From: Bacillota bacterium | Lineage (GTDB): Bacteria > Bacillota > Clostridia > Peptostreptococcales > Anaerovoracaceae | Assembly: GCA_017436705.1 (NCBI GenBank) | Contig: JAFSCP010000036.1 | Location: forward strand, 62,001-126,000 | DNA length: 64,000 nt | Reading direction: 5' to 3' | In this document: positions 9,401 to 15,297 of the stretch, piece after piece | Position numbering within the stretch: the first letter of the stretch is position 1 | Layout: each line of letters begins with the position of its first letter | Position numbers and translations under genes: made by a program | Notes under the pieces: generated by a model | Told to the model about the DNA's origin: nothing | Seen by the model: the letters and a program-made list of their open reading frames with translations, nothing else | Database searches by the model: none

Positions 9401-9915
9401 CTGCAGGTAAGGAAGCTCTTGAAGGCGTGAAGGCTCTGGTAGTATTCGGTGAAAATGCTGAAATCGACACAGATGCACTTGAATTCCTTGCAGTATGCGA
9501 TACTCACATGACTGAACTTGCTGCAAAGGCAGACGTTGTAATCCCTGGTACAGGCTTCGCATCAACAAGCGGTACATACACCAACACTGAAAGAAGACTT
9601 CAGATGGTTCAGGCTTGTGTTGATGAAGGAATCCTCTTCAGCAACTGGGAAATCGCTGCAGAAATCGCTAATATCTTCGAAGTGCCATGTGGCTGGGAAG
9701 ACACTGATGATATTTCTGACGAAATGGCTGATATGGTTATCCCTTACAGATACGCTCAGATCGGCGAAATCCTCGGCGGAGTACTCACACCTGCAGAAAC
9801 AGCTAAGCTTGTAGTTGTAGCTGACGGTCCTGTTGTGGAAGAACTTCCATGCACAGACAGCCTGATGCAGATGATCACAGACAGACTGCCTAAACCGGCA
9901 AATCCAACAGCATAA
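6454..9915 (+). CDS. NuoG-like Fe-S protein with internal GltD/NfnB-type FAD-NAD(P)H module (StnA-like)
   Basis: The 1153-residue protein starts with a NuoG-type [2Fe-2S] ferredoxin (C36, C47, C50, C61/C64), followed by cysteines C100, C104 and C108. An inserted GltD/NfnB-like dinucleotide module spans about 110-560 (IIGGGPMGLSAAYF at 197, AIVGGGNTAMDACR at 326, GVFAGGDCGNDK at 466). Two 4Fe-4S motifs follow (C615-C625; C658-C668), then a molybdopterin-oxidoreductase-like C-terminus with its own Fe-S motif (C694, C697, C701, C729). The expected catalytic Cys/Sec region of formate dehydrogenases is replaced by NNRASGL, so molybdenum chemistry is unlikely. The gene closes the operon, before a terminator at 9928. 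Family knowledge points to a bifurcating NAD(P)+ transhydrogenase; substrates are inferred. Confidence 0.85.
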   Translation: MNKFRLNINGKEVTGYPGQTILEVAKENDIYIPTLCYDERTKIYGSCGLCMCEVEGNPKLCKACATEIAPDMVVRTNTERVIESRKTNLELLLSNHVGDCRPPCVLACPAQTDCQGYVGLIANGEFEKALELIKDKIPLPAALGRVCPHPCETACRRGLIDEPISIAQLKRFAADMDMDGEKYVPECAEDTGKSVAIIGGGPMGLSAAYFLRQMGHAVTIFEAMPKAGGMLRYGIPEYRLPKAVLDEEIDTIESMGVDIITNTKIGVDIPFNTVYEEHDAVLLGIGAWVSTGVGCPGEDAEGVIGGIDFLRKVVRNEEIKLGEKVAIVGGGNTAMDACRTAVRLGAKEVYNIYRRTKDEMPADHIEIEEAEEEGVIFKNLTNPIEVIADENGHVKEVVLQVMELGEPDASGRRKPVPVEGKTETLPIDTMILAIGQAVDSSMFDCDKTKKNAIAYDPDTFMTSIPGVFAGGDCGNDKISIAVEAIADARKVSEIIDAYLFGEVIKYEKPFVVERDDITEKTFEDRERMCRPELPQLSPEERKDNFSEVIPCPYDVEDAVAEASRCLECGCHDYYECKLIDLANQYDVHPERFAGEKHAIEFKDDHPFIVRDPNKCILCGLCVRVCDEVMGVGALGLVNRGFDTVVKPNMEKPLAESGCISCGQCVSVCPVGALQERTTMVKETPLVTEVTETTCSYCSVGCSLLLESYGDMLIKANPDKEGAVNKGLLCGKGKWGFDCSMLEDKLEDPYVKEDGAFREADYHEALVLVAKKCQSIGAKYGKDAIAVAISDRYTNEEAYALKFMAEAMGAKVLCMNNRASGLEKVLGFDASPNTIDELLSTNLILRIGFKEEDSRVIALKMKQAEENGAKVINLCSGENSLGFLKEIAKAIIESGKAKKVAGYDEFAASLEGVVVSETAKAVAEQYLAAKKAMIVYQQNFLTVDGATLVADIAMLSGHIGSPRDGILQVKAKNNSQGLIDMGITAGKEALEGVKALVVFGENAEIDTDALEFLAVCDTHMTELAAKADVVIPGTGFASTSGTYTNTERRLQMVQACVDEGILFSNWEIAAEIANIFEVPCGWEDTDDISDEMADMVIPYRYAQIGEILGGVLTPAETAKLVVVADGPVVEELPCTDSLMQMITDRLPKPANPTA

Positions 9916-9927
9916 TCATTTAATGTG

Positions 9928-9957
9928 CCCCGGAGTGTGTTGCTCCGGGGTAATTTT
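9928..9957 (+). terminator. Rho-independent terminator after the flavoprotein operon
   Basis: A perfect 8-bp stem CCCCGGAG/CTCCGGGG with a 7-base loop lies 13 bases after the stop codon of the NuoG-like gene and is followed by TAATTTTTG. It separates the redox operon from the ABC transporter genes. Confidence 0.9.
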
Positions 9958-10014
9958 TGTGATAAAATTCAAATATCATATATATTGAGTGAAGAATAAA
10001 GGCAGGTGGTTAGT

Positions 10015-10671
10015 TTGGATGGTTTCATTGCTTTTATCACAGCAGATACGCTGACAGTAATCTGGTCAGGATTAAAAGTTACTCTTCTGATTACAGCAGC
10101 AGGTCTTTTGCTCGGTACAGTACTTGCTGTCCTGCTATGTGCAGCAGCACGTTCCAGAATATGCATTTTTCGTATTGCGGAAAGAATTTTTTCTGTTGTT
10201 GTCCGTGGAACGCCTGTGTTGATGCTGCTCTTACTTTTATTCTATGTTGTATTTGCGCGGACCGGCATGCCGGCGATTATTGTCGCGATTATCGGTTTCG
10301 GACTTAATACAGCAGTTCATGTGAGCGAGATTATGAAAAGTGCGCTTTCAGCGGTTGACGAAGGACAGGTAAAAGCAGCCCGGACATTGGGATTTTCTGC
10401 ATGGCAGGCATTCTGGTATATTACCTTTCCGCAAGCGGCTGCGTATGCGCGTCCTATGTACCGTAATGCCACAATCAATCTTCTCCAGTGGACATCGGTA
10501 GTCGGATATGTAACAATCAGTGACCTTACACGTGTAATCAATCAGCTTGGAGCACGTTCTGCCAAGCCATTTTACAGCCTTTTTCTCGGGATAGTCATTT
10601 ATCTGTTTGCAGGATATCTGATACATCTCATCTTCAACCTTACAGAACGGAAAGGGGGGAGAATACGGTGA
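10015..10671 (+). CDS. ABC transporter permease, polar amino-acid type (HisM/GlnP family)
   Basis: This is a BPD-type permease with about five membrane segments and the EAA-loop consensus EGQVKAARTLGFSAWQAFW. The stretch RGTPVLMLLLLLFYVVFA is typical of His/Glu/Gln permeases. I chose the TTG at 10015 because GCAGGTGG lies 6 bases upstream; a GTG at 10006 in the same frame is the alternative but has a poorer SD. The gene overlaps the ATPase gene by 4 bases, so permease, ATPase and binding protein form one transporter operon. Only one permease gene is present, which implies a homodimeric channel. The substrate cannot be read from the sequence. Confidence 0.88.
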   Translation: MDGFIAFITADTLTVIWSGLKVTLLITAAGLLLGTVLAVLLCAAARSRICIFRIAERIFSVVVRGTPVLMLLLLLFYVVFARTGMPAIIVAIIGFGLNTAVHVSEIMKSALSAVDEGQVKAARTLGFSAWQAFWYITFPQAAAYARPMYRNATINLLQWTSVVGYVTISDLTRVINQLGARSAKPFYSLFLGIVIYLFAGYLIHLIFNLTERKGGRIR

Positions 10672-11756
10672 TAAGAGTAGAAAATCTGAGCAAGTCCTTT
10701 GGCAATCTTACAGTATTGCATGATGTCTCGCTGCACATTAAAAAAGGCGAATGTGTGGCCATTATCGGACCGTCCGGTACGGGAAAAAGTGTTTTTCTTT
10801 CCTGCCTGAATGGACTTATGACTCCCGATTGCGGAAAAATTTTTGTTGACGGCGAAAATATATGCGATAAGCACACGAACATCAATAAAGTGCGAAGCAG
10901 AATGGGAATGGTGTATCAGGCTTTTCATTTGTTTTCACATCTTACAGTAATGGAAAATATTACTCTTGCACCGCGTAAACTTACAGGCCTTTCTGACGAA
11001 GCAGCCCGGACTAAAGCAGAAGAGCTTCTTGATATGGTTGCACTCAGGGACAAAGCAAATGCTATGCCGGATGAGTTGTCGGGCGGTCAGAAGCAGCGTA
11101 TAGCGATTGCAAGAGCAATGGCTATGGATCCGCAGCTCGTACTTTTTGACGAACCGACTTCTGCACTTGATCCTGCCATGGTTGGAGAAGTGCTTGCGTC
11201 CATCCGTACCTTTGCCGATAAGGGAGTTACGATGGTTATCGTAACACATGAAATGGAGTTTGCCCGTGAGGTGGCAACCCGTGTTCTTTATATGGATGAA
11301 AAGGGAATATACGAGGATGGAACGCCGGAAAAAATTTTCGACGCACCGGAGAAACCCAAAACAAAAGCTTTTATCAGAAAGCTGAAAACTCTGAGATACG
11401 AAATAAACTCCAGAAATTTCGATTTTCTTCAGCTGTATACGCAGATTTCTCTCTTTTGTCAGAAATACCGTATCAGTCCGAAGGCAAGTCATTCCATGCA
11501 GCTCTGTACTGAGGAGGCTGTGTTTTATCTGTTAAATAATAATCTGGCGGCCCATATTGAGCTGTCCCTTGAGTACAGCGATAAGGATGGTTCCGTAATT
11601 CTTTCACTGGACTATGACGGATTACATGGTGATCCTTTCGAAGGAAAAGAAGATATCGGAATTATGTTGCTCCGTGCAAAGAGCAGCCAGATTCAGTATT
11701 CAAACGATAAAGATGGTAATCACTTAAAATTAAATTTAAAGACAGGAGGATATTAA
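10668..11756 (+). CDS. ABC transporter ATPase (GlnQ-like) with C-terminal RsbW/HATPase-like extension
   Basis: Residues 1-240 form a complete GlnQ/HisP-type ATPase: Walker A GPSGTGKS (34-41), Q-loop VYQAFHLF (82-89), signature LSGGQKQR (137-144), Walker B LVLFDEPTSALD (157-168) and switch His in VTHEMEFA. Residues 243-362 are an extra domain absent from ordinary family members (about 240 aa). It reads like a degenerate GHKL/RsbW domain: CTEEAVFYLL (280-289) at the N-box position, LDYDGLHGDPF (314-324) at the D-x-G box, and EDIGIMLLRAKSSQIQY followed by DGNHLKLNLK at the end. The canonical N-box Asn is missing, so ATP binding in the tail is doubtful. It may be a regulatory or partner-binding domain. 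Confidence 0.88.
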   Translation: MIRVENLSKSFGNLTVLHDVSLHIKKGECVAIIGPSGTGKSVFLSCLNGLMTPDCGKIFVDGENICDKHTNINKVRSRMGMVYQAFHLFSHLTVMENITLAPRKLTGLSDEAARTKAEELLDMVALRDKANAMPDELSGGQKQRIAIARAMAMDPQLVLFDEPTSALDPAMVGEVLASIRTFADKGVTMVIVTHEMEFAREVATRVLYMDEKGIYEDGTPEKIFDAPEKPKTKAFIRKLKTLRYEINSRNFDFLQLYTQISLFCQKYRISPKASHSMQLCTEEAVFYLLNNNLAAHIELSLEYSDKDGSVILSLDYDGLHGDPFEGKEDIGIMLLRAKSSQIQYSNDKDGNHLKLNLKTGGY

Positions 11757-11757
11757 A

Positions 11758-12561
11758 ATGAAAAAAGTATATGTAGTTCTTTCACTGTTACTCGTATTTT
11801 CATTGCTCCTTTCCGCATGCGGAGAAAACAATGCACCTTCTATTACAGAATGGACAGATCTTGACGGAAAAACACTTGCGGTATTTGGACTCGCAGTGTC
11901 TGAAGACGATTTTGCCGAGATGATAAACAGTAAACTTGGAATTGAATTAAAGAGTGGGGTTATTGTTCCAACACCTGCGGAAATGGCGCTTTTAATTCAG
12001 AACGGACAGGTGGATGCCGGTTCAACCCACGTTTACAATGCTAAATATATTTGTGCACGTAACGATGATCTTGACTATATCGTTGGAAAAACTATGGCTG
12101 CATCAATGGTGTTCGTTAAGGGCAGTGGATTAAAATCAGAAATCGACCAGGCAATTGCAGCGCTTAAGGCGGACGGAACCATTGACAATCTTGTAGACAC
12201 ATGGCTTTCCGATGAAGCAATGAAGTCAGATCCTCAACCCGCAGTACTTGAAACAATTCCAGGTGCAGATACTATTAAGGTGGGAATAAGCGGCGTGCTT
12301 GCGCCTATGGACTATGCCACCGCTGACGGCAAACCGGGCGGTTTCAATGTAGCGCTCATCGGAGAAATTTCAAAGCATATTGGCAAGAATGTTGAGTTTG
12401 TTAACATCGATCCGGATTCCAGATTCCTTGCACTTTCCAGTGGAACTATAGATATGTTTTTCTGGAACTTCTATAATACGTTTATTACCGAAGATTATGA
12501 GATATCTGAGCCGTATTTAGAAGATAATGGTGCGCTTATTATCAGGAAGGCTGCTGATTGA
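11758..12561 (+). CDS. Substrate-binding lipoprotein of the ABC transporter, lobes apparently permuted
   Basis: A lipoprotein signal peptide ends in the lipobox LLSAC (Cys at residue 21). The mature part resembles SBP family 3, but in reverse lobe order. Residues about 33-155 look like lobe II of ordinary binding proteins (TDLDGKTLAVFGLAV at the front, AIAALKADGTIDNLVDTWLS at the end, which is normally the protein's C-terminus). Residues about 172-265 look like lobe I (IKVGISGVLAPMDYATADG, GGFNVALIGEISKHIG, ISEPYLEDNGALIIRK), which is normally N-terminal. The total of 267 aa is that of a single binding protein. It follows the ATPase gene by one base and is preceded by GGAGGATATTAAA. Confidence 0.85.
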   Translation: MKKVYVVLSLLLVFSLLLSACGENNAPSITEWTDLDGKTLAVFGLAVSEDDFAEMINSKLGIELKSGVIVPTPAEMALLIQNGQVDAGSTHVYNAKYICARNDDLDYIVGKTMAASMVFVKGSGLKSEIDQAIAALKADGTIDNLVDTWLSDEAMKSDPQPAVLETIPGADTIKVGISGVLAPMDYATADGKPGGFNVALIGEISKHIGKNVEFVNIDPDSRFLALSSGTIDMFFWNFYNTFITEDYEISEPYLEDNGALIIRKAAD

Positions 12562-12598
12562 TCGAAGAATATTAATTGATGAAAGGGGATTTTGAGAT

Positions 12599-13045
12599 AT
12601 GAAGAAAAAATATAAATCAGTGGGGATTATACTAGCGGCAGTTGTGCTGCTGCTTGCCGGATATCTTTGCCTTTCCGGAAATGACATGAGCTACAACACA
12701 GCACTTAAAGCAAACTGGGAGATCAGCCTGCCATCCGGCGGCAAAGAAATTTTTGTAAAAAAGATACCCGAAGAATCTTTCAACGGCGACGGGGAAAGAT
12801 ACAGGGTTTACATGTATGATGAAACGCCTGTATTTGACAAGGCCATGGTCTGGTCTGATAATGTGGCCAATGAAAGCCGCTTCCTCGAAATCGTGGAGAA
12901 CATGCAGCCGGAATATGCACCCGACTTATCAAAAGACAATGTGCGCTGCTTCCATATGACAGGAGACAGCGACGCCAGAAACAAGCTCTGGGTTATTTAT
13001 GATGAAGATACAGGACTTGTGTTTGTGGTTGAGGACTTTTTTTAG
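12599..13045 (+). CDS. Hypothetical membrane-anchored protein
   Basis: This 148-residue protein starts at an ATG with the SD AAAGGGG 11 bases upstream. Residues 5-25 form one hydrophobic segment after a KKKYK start, so it is either a membrane anchor or an uncleaved signal. The remainder is soluble, mixed alpha/beta, without cysteines or recognisable motifs. It lies between the transporter and a regulator gene with its own promoter, so it may be the last gene of the transporter transcript. I do not recognise a family. Confidence 0.65.
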   Translation: MKKKYKSVGIILAAVVLLLAGYLCLSGNDMSYNTALKANWEISLPSGGKEIFVKKIPEESFNGDGERYRVYMYDETPVFDKAMVWSDNVANESRFLEIVENMQPEYAPDLSKDNVRCFHMTGDSDARNKLWVIYDEDTGLVFVVEDFF

Positions 13046-13063
13046 TATGTAACTTAAAGTATC

Positions 13064-13092
13064 GTGACATTTCCCTTGTAAGACGGTAAAAT
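13064..13092 (+). promoter_or_regulatory. Promoter of the Xre-type membrane regulator gene
   Basis: A -35 GTGACA (13064-13069) and a -10 TAAAAT (13087-13092) are separated by exactly 17 bases. Transcription would begin near 13099, only a few bases before the SD GGGAGGTG. Confidence 0.6.
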
Positions 13093-13106
13093 TGCCTTAC
13101 AAGGGA
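13072..13106. promoter_or_regulatory. Perfect 11-bp inverted repeat, probable autoregulatory operator
   Basis: TCCCTTGTAAG (13072-13082) and CTTACAAGGGA (13096-13106) are perfect inverted copies 13 bases apart. The left arm lies in the spacer of the promoter at 13064-13092 and the right arm spans the expected transcription start and reaches the SD. Most of the left arm would not be transcribed, so a DNA operator bound by the adjacent HTH protein is more likely than an RNA hairpin. Confidence 0.6.
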
Positions 13107-13115
13107 GGTGTTATT

Positions 13116-14144
13116 TTGTTTGGAGAAAAACTGAAGAAACTGCGGCAGAATATTGATATGACACAGGAAGAACTTGCTGATAAGCTCAATGTATCAAGGC
13201 CTGCTGTGTCAAAATGGGAGACAGGAAAAGGTTATCCAAGTCTTGAGAGTCTGAAAGATATCGCAGATCTGTTTGGAATAAGTATTGATGAGCTTATTTC
13301 AGATGAAGATATAAAAATAAAGAAAAAGATAGGTGTGAAGGTACGGAGAAGGACTATAATAATACTCACTGCTATTGTTTTAATCATTGCAGGAATATGG
13401 TTTTTCAGGGCATATATATACGGTGTGCCTGTGGACGAGTACGTGACAGATATTGAAATAACTGAAACACATACATTTAAAGAGCCAGGTGAGCCTGTTT
13501 CAAGAGCAACGGATTACAGAATCACATGTGAGTTCTGGGACAGCAGCTTGTATGTTTATGGACATCATAAAATAAAAGAAACAGAGCAGGGATATGAACT
13601 GATTGTGTACGGCGTAAAACCTTCAGTTTTCAATGAAGAAAAAAGATTTACATTTGATATTTATCTTGACAGAAGCGTACTGAGAATAAATAATATTTAC
13701 AGGATTTATCCCGAAGGGACCATTGCCGGTGATGAGAACTGGATAAGATACGAAAAACTTTACTGGTTAAGAGGAACCAGAATGGCTGATAAAGAGTCTG
13801 TTGAAGAAATCATTACTTTGATGGAAATTGACAGATATATTCTTCCTTATGAAGTAGAAATCTATGATAGTAGTCTGAACTTTAATTTTGAAGAAAACGA
13901 GTCTCCGGGAGAATTTCTTTATAGATATATTGTTGTAAACAACTATTTTGAAACTCTTTTTGTTTTAATTGAAGATCTTGAAAGAGTCGATTATACGTTG
14001 CATGTTGGAAAAGAACAATATACACGAGAAATAAACCATGTACAGCAACTGCCAGGGGGACAGTGGGAAATAATAAGTCTTAAGGCAGACAATCCGAAAA
14101 TTATTGAAACCATTTTCAGAAAAAGGCGCTTGACTTTGCCGTAA
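13116..14144 (+). CDS. Xre-family HTH regulator with membrane anchor and extracytoplasmic domain
   Basis: Residues 1-62 (from the TTG) are a Cro/C1-type HTH: FGEKLKKLRQNIDMTQEELADKLNVS, RPAVSKWETGKGYP. A basic stretch (KIKKKIGVKVRRR) precedes one transmembrane helix at about 80-100, and the remaining 240 residues lie outside with no family I can name. The start is TTG at 13116 because GGGAGGTG (13103-13110) lies 5 bases upstream; the frame extends to 13092 without an SD. This topology suggests a one-component membrane sensor. An inverted repeat over its promoter points to autoregulation. The neighbouring regulator at 36244 shares the N-terminal HTH design. Confidence 0.8.
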   Translation: MFGEKLKKLRQNIDMTQEELADKLNVSRPAVSKWETGKGYPSLESLKDIADLFGISIDELISDEDIKIKKKIGVKVRRRTIIILTAIVLIIAGIWFFRAYIYGVPVDEYVTDIEITETHTFKEPGEPVSRATDYRITCEFWDSSLYVYGHHKIKETEQGYELIVYGVKPSVFNEEKRFTFDIYLDRSVLRINNIYRIYPEGTIAGDENWIRYEKLYWLRGTRMADKESVEEIITLMEIDRYILPYEVEIYDSSLNFNFEENESPGEFLYRYIVVNNYFETLFVLIEDLERVDYTLHVGKEQYTREINHVQQLPGGQWEIISLKADNPKIIETIFRKRRLTLP

Positions 14145-14160
14145 CGTAATAGTTTATCAT
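14130..14160 (+). promoter_or_regulatory. MerR-type promoter (19-bp spacer) for the TipAS regulator gene
   Basis: TTGACT (14130-14135) and TATCAT (14155-14160) are separated by 19 bases, the over-long spacer that MerR-family activators compensate for. The spacer holds CGTAACGTAA, similar to the ACG/CGT core I recall for promoters of TipAS-type regulators such as Mta. It overlaps the 3' end of the preceding gene and lies just upstream of the regulator it presumably autoregulates. Confidence 0.65.
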
Positions 14161-14182
14161 AATACTATCAGGAGGTAACAGC

Positions 14183-14905
14183 ATGGAATACAGCATTAAA
14201 GAGCTTGCTAGGATTGCAGGAATCAGCACGCGTACTCTCAGATATTATGATGAAATCGGACTTCTGAAACCGGCATATATCAACGAAGCCGGATACAGGT
14301 TCTACGGTTCGGATGAAGTGGCCGTACTTCAGCAGATTCTTTTTTACAGAGAACGCGGACTGGAACTTAAAACTATAGGGAGAATAATTCACGACAAGGA
14401 CTTTGATATGCTCAGTGCCATGGAAGAACATCTTCTGGAGCTGGAAAATGAGAAGGCAAGAACCGAGGCTCTCATTGAAACAGTTAAAAAAACCATTGAA
14501 CATATGAAAGGAGAAAGGGAAATGAGCGATATGGAAAAATTCCAGGCTTTCAGAGAAGAAGCAGCAGAAAAATACGGCGAGGAAGAAGTAAACGCATCTT
14601 ATGAAAAAATGTCCGGACTGACAGGCGCAGAACTTGAGCAGTGGAAAGACCTTGAAAAAGAAATCCTCAGCAGACTTGAAGAAGCAGTAAAATCAGGCAT
14701 CGGTGCTGACACTGAAGAAGGAAAGGAAATCGCGCAGCTTCACAGACAGTGGCTCAGCGTTCCGCTTAAACAATACACACCTGAAATGCACAGAGGCATT
14801 GCAGCGATGTATGTCTGTGACGAGCGTTTTACCAAGTACTATGACAGAAACGTAAGCGGATGTGCACAGCTTCTGAAAGATGCAGTGCATAAGTGGATAA
14901 TCTGA
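14183..14905 (+). CDS. MerR-family regulator with C-terminal TipAS drug-binding domain
   Basis: Residues 1-70 are a MerR winged HTH (YSIKELARIAGISTRTLRYYDEIGLLKP, then YRFYGSDEVAVLQQILFYRERG), followed by the dimerisation coiled coil to about 112. Residues about 115-240 are a TipAS-type all-helical ligand domain (KFQAFREEAAEKYGEEE, LHRQWLSVPLKQYTPEMHRG, MYVCDERFTKYYD). TipAS proteins sense thiopeptides or other amphipathic drugs and activate promoters with a long spacer. The gene has AGGAGG upstream and its own 19-bp-spacer promoter. The nearest downstream gene on the strand is a tiny lipopeptide ORF, a possible target. Confidence 0.9.
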   Translation: MEYSIKELARIAGISTRTLRYYDEIGLLKPAYINEAGYRFYGSDEVAVLQQILFYRERGLELKTIGRIIHDKDFDMLSAMEEHLLELENEKARTEALIETVKKTIEHMKGEREMSDMEKFQAFREEAAEKYGEEEVNASYEKMSGLTGAELEQWKDLEKEILSRLEEAVKSGIGADTEEGKEIAQLHRQWLSVPLKQYTPEMHRGIAAMYVCDERFTKYYDRNVSGCAQLLKDAVHKWII

Positions 14906-14934
14906 AAAAATTTAAAAATATTTTGATTTTCATG

Positions 14935-14967
14935 TAACCTTTTGGCCTCCAGAACGGAGTATATTAT
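14935..14967 (+). promoter_or_regulatory. Candidate promoter of the lipopeptide ORF, possibly MerR-dependent
   Basis: A -10 region TATATTAT (14960-14967) is preceded by a small dyad CTCC-N5-GGAG (14947-14959). If TATATT is the -10 element, TAACCT at 14935-14940 sits 19 bases upstream, fitting an activator-dependent MerR promoter. The -35 match is weak, so this is tentative. Confidence 0.35.
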
Positions 14968-15035
14968 GTAAGTGATCACAAACAAAAAACATATTACTTA
15001 AGAAATTCTATTTAAACCCTAAGGAGGAAAATCAC

Positions 15036-15119
15036 ATGAAAGCTATGAAGAACTTATTACCATTATTACTCGTTGTTTGCATTATGTTAGGACTCTCCGC
15101 TTGCGGTACTTTAGTTTAA
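15036..15119 (+). CDS. 27-residue lipoprotein-signal-like peptide
   Basis: The ORF begins at an ATG with a strong SD (AAGGAGG, 15021-15027) and encodes 27 residues: a basic start (MKAMK), a hydrophobic core and a perfect lipobox LSAC, with only GTLV after the cysteine. Lipidation and cleavage would leave a five-residue lipopeptide, and the released signal peptide would be a hydrophobic peptide of pheromone type. A terminator follows at 15187, so it looks like a complete small transcription unit. It could also be the remnant of a decayed lipoprotein gene, but the SD, stop and terminator argue for a real small gene. Confidence 0.6.
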   Translation: MKAMKNLLPLLLVVCIMLGLSACGTLV

Positions 15120-15186
15120 TATAAACGTTTAAAGTACACAAAAGGGGAAAAAGTTTAATATATACAAATACATAAGTAAGTAGGAG

Positions 15187-15222
15187 AGACCTTGCAGGAG
15201 CAGGGTCTTTTTTTTTATTTTT
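15187..15222 (+). terminator. Rho-independent terminator upstream of spoIIIAA
   Basis: AGACCTTGC (15187-15195) pairs with GCAGGGTCT (15200-15208), one G-U pair, loop AGGA, followed by a long T tract. It ends the lipopeptide transcript and isolates the spoIIIA operon. Confidence 0.9.
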
Positions 15223-15240
15223 TGCATGTCCATATTCCTG

Positions 15241-15268
15241 TCATAAAAACTTGTCCCCGTCATATTAT
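15241..15268 (+). promoter_or_regulatory. Possible sigma-E-type promoter of the spoIIIA operon
   Basis: TCATAAA (15241-15247) and CATATTAT (15261-15268) are 13 bases apart and roughly resemble the mother-cell sigma-E pattern ATA...CATANNNT. spoIIIA is a sigma-E operon in Bacillus. The match is loose; only the location makes it attractive. Confidence 0.35.
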
Positions 15269-15297
15269 TTACTAAACCAATGAAAAGGGGGATAACA

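Noticed and set aside
6454-9915. Formate dehydrogenase alpha subunit
   Set aside because: The catalytic Cys/Sec context is missing and a GltD-like module occupies the middle, so only the fold is shared.
13072-13106. RNA hairpin hiding the SD of the HTH gene
   Set aside because: A GTGACA-N17-TAAAAT promoter places the transcription start near 13099, so the left arm would not be in the RNA; a DNA operator is preferred.
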